Assembly (NCBI GenBank): GCA_948099385.1
Contig: CANUEZ040000191.1
Location: 3,968,001 to 4,032,000, forward strand
DNA length: 64,000 nucleotides
Reading direction: 5' to 3'
DNA from: Fasciola hepatica
Taxonomy: Eukaryota > Platyhelminthes > Trematoda > Plagiorchiida > Fasciolidae
A program made the translations under genes and the position numbers. The notes under the pieces are model-generated. The model was not told the DNA's origin. It ran no database searches and worked only from the letters and a program-made list of their open reading frames with translations. How positions within the stretch are numbered: the stretch's first letter is position 1; each line of letters opens with the position of its first letter. This document shows positions 53,219 to 64,000 of this stretch, piece by piece.

Positions 53219-54918
53219 TTGTGGTTTGGGTGTTCGACTGACATTCGTTCACCCCAACCCTTGTTCTTGTCCCCGTGTGGGCTCCGTCCATGTGCAATGC
53301 TCATGATTCCCTTAGCGGATCAAACAGCTGTACAGTGCTTCCATCATTTTCAATGGTCAGTTCAGTGTTCAAGCTGCATGGAGAATCATATTATACAAAT
53401 CTACTCTGCTACTGCTCTATTGCATTGTATGAGCAATCTGTGTGGGGATTGTTCATAAGGGAATGCCTTGGTTTTACTTAGGCCCATAAATAGAGAAGTG
53501 ATGGAACATAGGATTGGATCGGTGTGCGAGAATTTGGTTGTTACCGTTCAAAGCGAAAGCGAAAGCCGAAGCCAATTTGGGGATTGTGCTATATCATGTA
53601 TTGTACATGTTGAACAAAGCGTTCAGACCCATATCGGATAGCCTTGTGGTTTGGGTGTTCGACTGACATTCGTTCACACCAACCCTTGTTCGTGTCCCTG
53701 TGTGGGCTCTGTCCATGTGCAATGCTCATGATTCCCTTAGCGGATCAAACAGCTGTACAGTGCTTCCATCATTTTCAATGGTCAGTTCAGTGTTCAAGCT
53801 GCATGGAGAATCATATTATACAAATCTACTCTGCTACTGCTCTATTGCATTGTATGAGCAATCTGTGTGGGGATTGTTCATAAGGGAATGCCTTGGTTTT
53901 ACTTAGGCCCATAAATAGAGAAGTGATGGAACATAGGATTGGATCGGTGTGCGAGAATTTGGTTGTTACCGTTCAAAGCCAAAGCGAAAGCCGAAGCCAA
54001 TTTGGGGATTGTGCTATATCATGTATTGTATATGTTGAACAAAGCGTTCAGACCCATATCGGATAGCCTTGTGGTTTGGGTGTTCGGATGACATTCGTTC
54101 ACCCCAACCCTTGTTCGTGTCCCCGTGTGGGCTCTGTCCATATGCAATGCTCATGATTCCCTTAGCGGATCAAACAGCTGTACAGTGCTTCCATCATTTT
54201 CAATGGTCAGTTCAGTGTTCAAGCTGCATGGAGAATCATATTATACAAATCTACTCTGCTACTGCTCTATTGCATTGTAAGAGCAATCTGTGTGGGTATT
54301 GTTCATAAGGGAATGCCTTGGTTTTACTTAGGCCCATAAATAGAGAAGTGATGGAACATAGGATTGGATCGGTGTGCGAGAATTTGGTTGTTACCGTTCA
54401 AAGCGAAAGCGAAAGCCGAAGCCAATTTGGGGATTGTGCTATATAATGTATTGTATATGTTGAACAAAGCGTTCAGACCCATATCGGATAGCCTTGTGGT
54501 TTGGGTGTTCGACTGACAATCGTTCACCCCAACCCTTGTTCGTGTCCCCGTGTGGGCTCTGTCCATATGCAATGCTCATGATTCCCTTAGCGGATCAAAC
54601 AGCTGTACAGTGCTTCCATAATTTTCAATGGTCAGTTCAGTGTTCAAGCTGCATGGAGAATCATATTATACAAATCTACTCTGCTACTGCTCTATTGCAT
54701 TGTATGAGCAATCTGTGTGGGGATTGTTCATAAGGGAATGCCTTGGTTTTACTTGGGCCCATAAATAGAGAAGTGATGGAACATAGGATTGGATTGGTGT
54801 GCGAGAATTTGGTTGTTACCGTTCAAAGCGAAAGCGAAAGCCGAAGCCAATTTGGGGATTGTGCTATATCATGTATTGTATATGTTGAACAAATCATTCA
54901 AACCCATATCGGATAGCG
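53219..54918 (+). repeat. Mixed monomers (4 copies)
   Basis: Four 425-bp monomers lead into the heptamer HOR. 53219 keeps the GGGCTCCGTCC mark of the trimer. 54069 has TTCGGATGAC (shared with 25097 and 41307), GTCCATATGC and a GTAAGAGC change. 54494 also has GTCCATATGC and ends with ATTGGATTGG. All have two-unit hexamers. Confidence 0.8.
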
Positions 54919-57893
54919 TTTTGGTTTTGTGTGTTCGACTGACATTCGTTCACCCCAACCCTTGTTCGTGTCCCCGTGTGGGCTCCGTCCATGTGCAATG
55001 CTCATGATTCCCTTAGCGGATCAAACAGCTGTACAGTGCTTCCATCATTTTTGATGGTCAGTTCAGTGTTCAAGCTGCATGGAGAATCATATTATACAAA
55101 TCTACTCTGCTACTGCTCTATTGCATTGTTTGAGCAATCTGTGTGGGGATTGTTCATAAGGGAATGCCTTGGTTTTACTTAGGCCCATAAATAGAGAAGT
55201 GATGGAACATAGGATTGGATCGGTGTGCGAGAATTTGGTTGTTACCGTTCAAAGCGAAAGCGAAAGCCGAAGCCAATTTGGGGATTGTGCTATATCATGT
55301 ATTGTATATGTTGAACAAAGCGTTCAAACCCATATCGGATAGCCTTGTGGTTTGGGTCTTCGACTGACAATCGTTCACCCCAACCCTTGTTCGTGTCCCT
55401 GTGTGGGCTCTGTCCATGTGCAATGCTCATGATTCCCTTAGCGGATCAAACAGCTGCACAGCGCTTCCATCATTTTCAATGGTCAGTTCAGTGTTCAAGC
55501 TGCATGGAGAATCATATTATACAAATCTACTCTGCTACTGCTCTATTGCATTGTATGAGCAATCTGTGTGGGGATTGTTCATAAGGGAATGCCTTGGTTT
55601 AACTTAGGCCCATAAATAGAGAAGTGATGGAACATAGGATTGAATCGGTGTGCGAGAATTTGGTTGTTACCGTTCAAAGCGAAAGCGAAAGCCGAAGCGA
55701 ATTTGGGGATTGTGCTATATCATGTATTGTATATGTTGAACAAAGCGTTGAGACCCATATCGGATAGCCTTGTGGTTTGGGTGTTCGACTGACAATCGTT
55801 CACCCAACCCTTGTTCGTGTCCCCGTGTGGGCTCTGTCCATGTGCAATGCTCATGATTCCCTTAGCGGATCAAACAGCTGCACAGCGCTTCCATCATTTT
55901 CAATGGTCACTTCAGTGTTCAAGCTGCATGGAGAATCATATTATACAAATCTACTCTGCTACTGCTCTATTGCATTGTATGAGCAATCTGTGTGGGGATT
56001 GTTCATAAGGGAATGCCTTGGTTTTACTTCGGCCCATAAATAGAGAAGTGATGGAACATAGGATTGGATCGGTGTGCGAGAATTTGGTTGTTACCGTTCA
56101 AAGCGAAAGCGAAAGCCGAAGCCAATTTGGGGATTGTGTTATATCATGTATTGTATATGTTGAACAAAGCGTTCAGACCCATATCGGATAGCCTTGTGGT
56201 TTGGGTGTTCGACTGACAATCGTTCACCCCAACCCTTGTTCGTGTCCCCGTGTGGGCTCTGTCCATGTGCAATGCTCATGATTCCCTTAGCGGATCAAAC
56301 AGCTGCACAGCGCTTCCATCATTTTCAATGGTCACTTCAGTGTTCAAGCTGCATGGAGAATCATATTATACAAATCTACACTGCTACTGCTCTATTGCAT
56401 TGTATGAGCAATCTGTGTGGGGATTGTTCATAAGGGAATGCCTTGGTTTTACTTCGGCCCATAAATAGAGAAGTGATGGAACATAGGATTGGATTGGTGT
56501 GCGAGAATTTGGTTGTTACCGTTCAAAGCGAAAGCGAAAGCCGAAGCCAATTTGGGGATTGTGCTATATCATGTATTGTATATGTTGAACAAAGCGTTCA
56601 GACCCATATCGGATAGCCTTGTGGTTTGGGTGTTCGACTGACAATCGTTCACCCCAACCCTTGTTCGTGTCCCCGTGTGGGCTCTGTCCATGTGCAATGC
56701 TCATGATTCCCTTAGCGGATCAAACAGCTGTACAGTGTTTCCATAATTTGCAACGGACACTTCAGTGTTCAAGCTGCATGGAGAATCATATTATACAAAT
56801 CTACTCTGATACTGCTCTATTGCATTGTATGAGCAATCTGTGTGGGGATTGTTCATAAGGGAATGCCTTGGTTTTACTTAGGCCCATAAATAGAGAAGTG
56901 ATGGAACATAGGATTGGATCGGTGTGCGAGAATTTGGTTGTTACCGTTCAAAGCGAAAGCGAAAGCCGAAGCGAATTTGGGGATTGTGCCATATCATGTA
57001 TTGTATATGTTGAACAAAGCGTTGAGACCCATATCGGATAGCCTTGTGGTTCGGGTGTTCGACTGACAATCGTTCACCCCAACCCTTGTTCGTGTCCCCG
57101 TGTGGGCTCCGTCCATGTGCAATGCTCATGATTCCCTTAGCGGATCAAACAGCTGTGCAGTGCTTCCATCATTTTTGATGGTCAGTTCAGTGTTCAAGCT
57201 GCATGGAGAATCATATTATACAAATCTACTCTGCTACTGCTCTATTGCATTGTTTGAGCAATCTGTGTGGGGATTGTTCATAAGGGAATGCCTTGGTTTT
57301 ACTTAGGCCCATAAATAGAGAAGTGATGGAACATAGGATTGGATCGGTGTGCGAGAATTTGGTTGTTACCGTTCAAAGCGAAAGCGAAAGCCGAAGCCAA
57401 TTTGGGGATTGTGCTATATCATGTATTGTATATGTTGAACAAAGCGTTCAGACCCATATCGGATAGCCTTGTGGTTTGGGTGTTCGACTGACATTCGTTC
57501 ACCCCAACCCTTGTTCGTGTCCCCGTGTGGGCTCTGTCCATGTGCAATGCTCATGATTCCCTTAGCGGATCAAACAGCTGTACAGTGTTTCCATAATTTG
57601 CAACGGACACTTCAGTGTTCAAGCTGCATGGAGAATCATATTATACAAATCTACTCTGATACTGCTCTATTGCATTGTATGAGCAATCTGTGTGGGGATT
57701 GTTCATAAGGGAATGCCTTGGTTTTACTTAGGCCCATAAATAGAGAAGTGATGGAACATAGGATTGGATCGGTGTGCGAGAATTTGGTTGTTACCGTTCA
57801 AAGCGAAAGCGAAAGCCGAAGCCAATTTGGGGATTGTGCTATATCATGTATTGTATATGTTGAACAAATCATTCAAACCCATATCGGATAGCG
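54919..57893 (+). repeat. Heptamer HOR, copy 1 (2975 bp)
   Basis: Seven monomers start at 54919, 55345, 55770, 56194, 56619, 57044 and 57469. Marks in order: AAATCATTCAAACCC just upstream with GCGTTTTGGTTTTGTGTG (1-bp longer) and TTTTTGATGG; GGGTCTTCGAC with GGTTTAACTTAGG and ATTGAATCGG; 1-bp shorter CACCCAACCC; CTACACTGC; CAGTGTTTCCATAATTTGC with CTCTGATACTGC; TTCGGGTG with TTTTTGATGG; then CAGTGTTTCC again. The +1 and -1 changes in successive monomers restore the 425 phase. Confidence 0.9.
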
Positions 57894-60443
57894 TTTTGGT
57901 TTTGTGTGTTCGACTGACATTCGTTCACCCCAACCCTTGTTCGTGTCCCCGTGTGGGCTCCGTCCATGTGCAATGCTCATGATTCCCTTAGCGGATCAAA
58001 CAGCTGTACAGTGCTTCCATCATTTTTGATGGTCAGTTCAGTGTTCAAGCTGCATGGAGAATCATATTATACAAATCTACTCTGCTACTGCTCTATTGCA
58101 TTGTTTGAGCAATCTGTGTGGGGATTGTTCATAAGGGAATGCCTTGGTTTTACTTAGGCCCATAAATAGAGAAGTGATGGAACATAGGATTGGATCGGTG
58201 TGCGAGAATTTGGTTGTTACCGTTCAAAGCGAAAGCGAAAGCCGAAGCCAATTTGGGGATTGTGCTATATCATGTATTGTATATGTTGAACAAAGCGTTG
58301 AGACCCATATCGGATAGCCTTGTGGTTTGGGTCTTCGACTGACATTCGTTCACCCCAACCCTTGTTCGTGTCCCTGTGTGGGCTCTGTCCATGTGCAATG
58401 CTCATGATTCCCTTAGCGGATCAAACAGCTGCACAGCGCTTCCATCATTTTCAATGGTCAGTTCAGTGTTCAAGCTGCATGGAGAATCATATTATACAAA
58501 TCTACTCTGCTACTGCTCTATTGCATTGTATGAGCAATCTGTGTGGGGATTGTTCATAAGGGAATGCCTTGGTTTAACTTAGGCCCATAAATAGAGAAGT
58601 GATGGAACATAGGATTGAATCGGTGTGCGAGAATTTGGTTGTTACCGTTCAAAGCGAAAGCGAAAGCCGAAGCGAATTTGGGGATTGTGCTATATCATGT
58701 ATTGTATATGTTGAACAAAGCGTTGAGACCCATATCGGATAGCCTTGTGGTTTGGGTGTTCGACTGACAATCGTTCACCCAACCCTTGTTCGTGTCCCCG
58801 TGTGGGCTCTGTCCATGTGCAATGCTCATGATTCCCTTAGCGGATCAAACAGCTGCACAGCGCTTCCATCATTTTCAATGGTCACTTCAGTGTTCAAGCT
58901 GCATGGAGAATCATATTATACAAATCTACTCTGCTACTGCTCTATTGCATTGTATGAGCAATCTGTGTGGGGATTGTTCATAAGGGAATGCCTTGGTTTT
59001 ACTTCGGCCCATAAATAGAGAAGTGATGGAACATAGGATTGGATCGGTGTGCGAGAATTTGGTTGTTACCGTTCAAAGCGAAAGCGAAAGCCGAAGCCAA
59101 TTTGGGGATTGTGTTATATCATGTATTGTATATGTTGAACAAAGCGTTCAGACCCATATCGGATAGCCTTGTGGTTTGGGTGTTCGACTGACAATCGTTC
59201 ACCCCAACCCTTGTTCGTGTCCCCGTGTGGGCTCTGTCCATGTGCAATGCTCATGATTCCCTTAGCGGATCAAACAGCTGCACAGCGCTTCCATCATTTT
59301 CAATGGTCACTTCAGTGTTCAAGCTGCATGGAGAATCATATTATACAAATCTACACTGCTACTGCTCTATTGCATTGTATGAGCAATCTGTGTGGGGATT
59401 GTTCATAAGGGAATGCCTTGGTTTTACTTGGGCCCATAAATAGAGAAGTGATGGAACATAGGATTGGATTGGTGTGCGAGAATTTGGTTGTTACCGTTCA
59501 AAGCGAAAGCGAAAGCCGAAGCCAATTTGGGGATTGTGCTATATCATGTATTGTATATGTTGAACAAAGCGTTCAGACCCATATCGGATAGCCTTGTGGT
59601 TTGGGTGTTCGACTGACAATCGTTCACCCCAACCCTTGTTCGTGTCCCCGTGTGGGCTCTGTCCATGTGCAATGCTCATGATTCCCTTAGCGGATCAAAC
59701 AGCTGTACAGTGTTTCCATAATTTGCAACGGACACTTCAGTGTTCAAGCTGCATGGAGAATCATATTATACAAATCTACTCTGATACTGCTCTATTGCAT
59801 TGTATGAGCAATCTGTGTGGGGATTGTTCATAAGGGAATGCCTTGGTTTTACTTAGGCCCATAAATAGAGAAATGATGGAACATAGGATTGGATCGGTGT
59901 GCGAGAATTTGGTTGTTACCGTTCAAAGCGAAAGCGAAAGCCGAAGCGAATTTGGGGATTGTGCCATATCATGTATTGTATATGTTGAACAAAGCGTTGA
60001 GACCCATATCGGATAGCCTTGTGGTTCGGGTGTTCGACTGACAATCGTTCACCCCAACCCTTGTTCGTGTCCCCGTGTGGGCTCTGTCCATGTGCAATGC
60101 TCATGATTCCCTTAGCGGATCAAACAGCTGTACAGTGTTTCCATAATTTGCAACGGACACTTCAGTGTTCAAGCTGCATGGAGAATCATATTATACAAAT
60201 CTACTCTGCTACTGCTCTATTGCATTGTATGAGCAATCTGTGTGGGGATTGTTCATAAGGGAATGCCTTGGTTTTACTTAGGCCCATAAATAGAGAAGTG
60301 ATGGAACATAGGATTGGATCGGTGTGCGAGAATTTGGTTGTTACCGTTCAAAGCGAAAGCGAAAGCCGAAGCCAATTTGGGGATTGTGCCATATCATGTA
60401 TTGTATATGTTGAACAAAGCGTTGAGACCCATATCGGATAGCC
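57894..60443 (+). repeat. Heptamer HOR, copy 2 (six monomers, then diverges)
   Basis: Monomers 57894, 58320, 58745, 59169, 59594 and 60019 repeat copy 1 with an offset of 2975 bp, including the +1 base, the -1 base, GGTTTAACTTAGG and the CAACGGACACTTC marks. Copy 2 departs inside monomer 60019. Its front (TTCGGGTG) matches 57044 but its middle has CAGTGTTTCC, as in 59594. After that the order no longer follows copy 1. Differences such as GACAATCG against GACATTCG in the second monomer show the copies are not sequencing duplicates. Confidence 0.88.
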
Positions 60444-61293
60444 TTGTGGTTCGGGTTTTCGACTGACATTCGTTCACCCCAACCCTTGTTCGTGTCCCCA
60501 TGTGGGCTCTGTCCATGTGCAATGCTCTTGATTCCCTTAGCGGATCAAACCGCTGTACAGTGCTTCCATCATTTTCAATGGTCAGTTCAGTGTTCAAGCT
60601 GCATGGAGAATCATATTATACAAATCTACTCTGCTACTGCTCTATTGCATTGTATGAGCAATCTGTGTGGGGATTGTTCATAAGGGAATGCCTTGGTTTT
60701 ACTTAGGCCCATAAATAGAGAAGTGATGGAACATAGGATTGGATCGGTGTGCGAGAATTTGGTTGTTACCGTTCAAAGCGAAAGCGAAAGCCGAAGCGAA
60801 TTTGGGGATTGTGCCATATCATGTATTGTATATGTTGAACAAAGCGTTCAGACCCATATCGGATAGCCTTGTGGTTTGGGTTTTCGACTGACATTCGTTC
60901 ACCCCAACCCTTGTTCGTGTCCCCATGTGGGCTCTGTCCATGTGCAATGCTCTTGATTCCCTTAGCGGATCAAACCGCTGTACAGTGCTTCCATCATTTT
61001 CAATGGTCAGTTCAGTGTTCAAGCTGCATGGAGAATCATATTATACAAATCTACTCTGCTACTGCTCTATTGCATTGTATGAGCAATCTGTGTGGGGATT
61101 GTTCATAAGGGAATACCTTGGTTTTACTTAGGCCCATGAATAGAGAAGTGATGGAACATAGGATTGGATCGGTGTGCGAGAATTTGGTTGTTACCGTTCA
61201 AAGCGAAAGCGAAAGCCGAAGCCAATTTGGGGATTGTGCCATATCATGTATTGTATATGTTGAACAAAGCGTTGAGACCCATATCGGATAGCC
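60444..61293 (+). repeat. Twin monomers (2 x 425 bp)
   Basis: 60444 and 60869 share a set of marks found together nowhere else: GGGTTTTCGAC, GTCCCCATGTGG, GCTCTTGATTCC and CAAACCGCTGTAC. They differ at very few sites, for example GGAATGCC against GGAATACC and CCCATAAATAG against CCCATGAATAG. GGTTCGGG in the first against GGTTTGGG in the second links the first to the preceding 60019. Confidence 0.88.
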
Positions 61294-63843
61294 TTGTGGT
61301 TTGGGTGTTCGACTGACATTCGTTCACCCCAACCCTTGTTCGTGTCCCCGTGTGGGCTCTGTCCATGTGCAATGCTCATGATTCCCTTAGCGGATCAAAC
61401 AGCTGTACAGTGCTTCCATCATTTTCAATAGTCAGTTCAGTGTTCAAGCTGCATGGAGAATCATATTATACAAATCTACTCTGCTACTGCTCTATTGCAT
61501 TGTATGAGCAATCTGTGTGGGGATTGTTCATAAGGGAATGCCTTGGTTTTACTTAGGCCCATGAATAGAGAAGTGATGGAACATAGGATTGGATCTATGT
61601 GCGAGAATTTGGTTGTTACCGTTCAAAGCGAAAGCGAAAGCCGAAGCCAATTTGGGGATTGTGCTATATCATGTATTGTATATGTTGAACAAAGCGTTCA
61701 AACCCATATCGGATAGCCTTGTGGTCTGGGTGTTCGACTGACATTCGTTCACCCCAACCCTTGTTCGTGTCCCCGTGTGGGCTCTGTCCATGTGCAATGC
61801 TCATGATTCCCTTAGCGGATCAAACAGCTGCACAGCGCTTCCATCATTTTCAATGGTCAGTTCAGTGTTCAAGCTGCACGGAGAATCATATTATACAAAT
61901 CTACTCTGCTACTGCTCTATTGCATTGTATGAGCAATCTGTGTGGGGATTGTTCATAAGGGAATGCCTTGGTTTTACTTAGGCCCATAAATAGAGAAGTG
62001 ATGGAACATAGGATTGGATCGGTGTGCTAGAATTTGGTTGTTACCGTTCAAAGCGAAAGCGAAAGCCGAAGCCAATTTGGGGATTGTGCTATATCATGTA
62101 TTGTATATGTTGAACAAAGCGTTGAGACCCATATCGGATAGCCTTGTGGTTTGGGTGTTCGACTGACAATCGTTCACCCCAACCCTTGTTCGTGTCCCTG
62201 TGTGGGCTCTGTCCATGTGCAATGCTCATGATTCCCTTAGCGGATCAAACAGCTGCACAGCGCTTCCATCATTTTCAATGGTCAGTTCAGTGTTCAAGCT
62301 GCATGGAGAATCATATTATACAAATCTACTCTGCTACTGCTCTATTGCATTGTGTGAGCAATCTGTGTGTGGTTTGTTCATAAGGGAATGCCTTGGTTTT
62401 ACTTAGGCCCATAAATAGAGAAGTGATGGAACATAGGATTGGATCGGTGTGCGAGAATTTGGTTGTTACCGTTCAAAGCGAAAGCGAAAGCCGAAGCCAA
62501 TTTGGGGATTGTGCTATATCATGTATTGTATATGTTGAACAAAGCATTCAGACCCATATCGGATAGCCTTGTGGTTTGGGTGTTCGACTGACAATCGTTC
62601 ACCCCAACCCTTGTTCGTGTCCCCGTGTGGGCTCTGTCCATGTGCAATGCTCATGATTCCCTTAGCGGATCAAACAGCTGTACAGTGCTTCCATCATTTT
62701 CAATAGTCAGTTCAGTGTTCAAGCGGCATGGAGAATCATATTATACAAATCTACTCTGCTACTGCTCTATTGCATTGTATGAGCAATCTGTGTGGGGATT
62801 GTTCATAAGGGAATGCCTTGGTTTTACTTGGGCCCATAAATAGAGAAGTGATGGAACATAGGATTGGATCGATGTGCGAGAATTTGGTTGTTACCGTTCA
62901 AAGCGAAAGCGAAAGCCGAAGCCAATTTGGGGATTGTGCTATATCATGTATTGTATATGTTGAACAAAGCGTTCAGACCCATATCGGATAGCCTTGTGGT
63001 TTGGGTGTTCGACTGAAATTCGTACACCCCAACCCTTGTTCGTGTCCCCATGTGGGCTCTGTCCATGTGCAATGCTCATGATTCTCTTAGCGGATCAAAC
63101 AGCTGTACAGTGCTTCCATCATTTTCAATGGTCAGTTCAGTGTTCAAGCTGCATGGAGAATCATATGATACAAATCTACTCTGCTACTGCTCTATTGCAT
63201 TGTATGAGCAATCTGTGTGGGGATTGTTCATTAGGGAATGCCTTGGTTTTACTTAGGCCCATAAATAGAGAAGTGATGGAACACAGGATTGGATCGGTGT
63301 GCTAGAATTTGGTTGTTACCGTTCAAAGTGAAAGCGAAAGCCGAAGCCAATTTGGGGATTGTGCTATATCATGTATTGTATATGTTGAACAAAGCGTTCA
63401 GACCCATATCGGATAGCCTTGTGGTTTGGGTTTTCGACTGACAATCGTTCACCCCAACCCTTGTTCGTGTCCCCGTGTGAGCTCTGTCCATGTGCAATGC
63501 TCATGATTCCCTTAGCGGATCGAACAGCTGTACAGTGCTTCCATCATTTTCAATGGTCAGTTCAGTGTTCAAGCTGCATGGAGAATCATATTATACAAAT
63601 CTACTCTGCTACTGCTCTATTGCATTGTATGAGCAATCTGTGTGAAGGTTGTTCGTAAAGGAATGCCTTGGTTTTACTTAGGCCCATAAATAGAGAAGTG
63701 ATGGAACATAGGATTGGATCGGTGTGCGAGAATTTGGTTGTTACCGTTCAAAGCGAAAGCGAAATCCGAAGCCAATTTGGGGATTGTGCTATATCATGTA
63801 TTGTATATGTTGAACAAGGCGTTCAGACCCATATCGGATAGCT
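61294..63843 (+). repeat. Terminal monomers with rising private variation (6 copies)
   Basis: All six are 425 bp with two-unit hexamers. Private changes become denser to the right: GGTCTGGGTG in 61719; GTGTGAGC and TGTGTGTGGTTTG in 62144; ACTGAAATTCGTAC, GATTCTCTTAGC, CATATGATAC and CATTAGGG in 62994; TGTGAAGGTTGTTCGTAAAGG in 63419. No sign of the array ending is seen within the window. Confidence 0.85.
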
Positions 63844-64000
63844 TTGTGGTTTGGGTGTTCGACTGACAATCGTTCACCCCAACCCTTGTTCGTGTCCCCG
63901 TGTGGGCTCTGTCCATGTGCAATGCTCATGATTCCCTTAGCGGATCAAACCGCTGCACAGCGCTTCCATCATTTTCAATGGTCAGTTCAGTGTTCAAGCT
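63844..64000 (+). repeat. Right-edge partial monomer
   Basis: The window ends at monomer position 157 in TTCAAGCT. This copy begins with GCTTTGTGG, as in 16124, 18267, 34459 and 36602, and has CAAACCGCTGCACAGCGC. The array continues beyond the window on this side too. Confidence 0.95.

Larger units (their letters stand above)
1..64000 (+). repeat. Satellite DNA array, about 425-bp monomer, about 150 head-to-tail copies
   Basis: Every stretch of the window aligns to one monomer in one orientation. Monomer landmarks, with the T of TTGTGGTTTGGG as 1: A/T site in GACAATCG/GACATTCG at 26; PvuII-type CAGCTG then T/C at 113; CATCAT/CATAAT at 127; CAGTTCAG/CACTTCAG/CAGATCAG at 142-143; TTAGGCCC/TTGGGCCC/TTCGGCCC at 262; TATA-like CATAAATAGAG at 267-277; AAAGCG hexamer tract from 332; GAAGCC/GAATCC/GAAGCG at 350-355. 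Monomer starts: 365, 790, 1215, 1640, 2066, 2491, 2922, 3347, 3772, 4203, 4626, 5051, 5476, 5902, 6327, 6752, 7175, then every 425 to 9300, 9719, 10144, 10569, 11000, 11425, 11856, and so on to 63844. Consensus G+C is 188/425. No insertion of foreign DNA is seen. The type is inferred as eukaryotic heterochromatic satellite; the family name and species are unknown. Confidence 0.97.

Noticed and set aside
1..64000. CRISPR array
   Set aside because: The repeated unit is 425 bp with no unique spacers; all parts of the unit are repeated.
1..64000. Embedded transposon, LTR or viral element
   Set aside because: No break in the monomer register larger than 8 bp occurs anywhere, and no target-site duplications or unique segments are seen.

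Overview
The whole 64-kb window is one uninterrupted tandem satellite-DNA array. I found no gene, RNA gene, transposon or unique sequence in it. The monomer is about 425 bp and about 44% G+C (188 of 425 in a hand-built consensus). All copies are in the same orientation. Taking the recurrent TTGTGGTTTGGG as position 1, there are 149 complete monomers from 365 to 63843, with a partial copy at each end. Nearly all length variation comes from one internal AAAGCG hexamer tract, giving 419, 425 or 431 bp. A few monomers carry other small indels. An array of this size with higher-order repeat (HOR) structure is typical of eukaryotic centromeric, pericentromeric or other heterochromatic DNA. The species cannot be named from the sequence.

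Layout. 1-9299: loosely ordered monomers with several old subfamily variants. 9300-16123: a block rich in CTGCAC and TCTCCGAG variants, with a perfect dimer HOR at 10144-11855. 16124-34458 (segment A, 43 monomers) is followed directly by 34459-48118 (segment B, 32 monomers). B repeats the order of A monomer by monomer, with internal losses and gains. A contains a 1706/1712-bp four-monomer repeat (19548-23390) and an 850/1700-bp dimer/tetramer HOR (25947-29771) that is contracted in B. 48119-50668: mixed monomers. 50669-53218: a 1275-bp trimer HOR, two copies. 53219-54918: mixed monomers. 54919-60443: a 2975-bp heptamer HOR, almost two copies. 60444-61293: twin monomers. 61294-64000: monomers with increasing private changes.

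There is no gene system here. What can be read is the history of the array: stepwise unequal exchange and conversion at scales of 1, 2, 3, 4, 7 and more than 30 monomers. The open reading frames of 62-130 codons recur once per monomer, mostly from TTG starts. They are by-products of the repeat: 425 is not a multiple of 3, common variants change residues or make stops in overlapping frames, and both strands are open to a similar degree.
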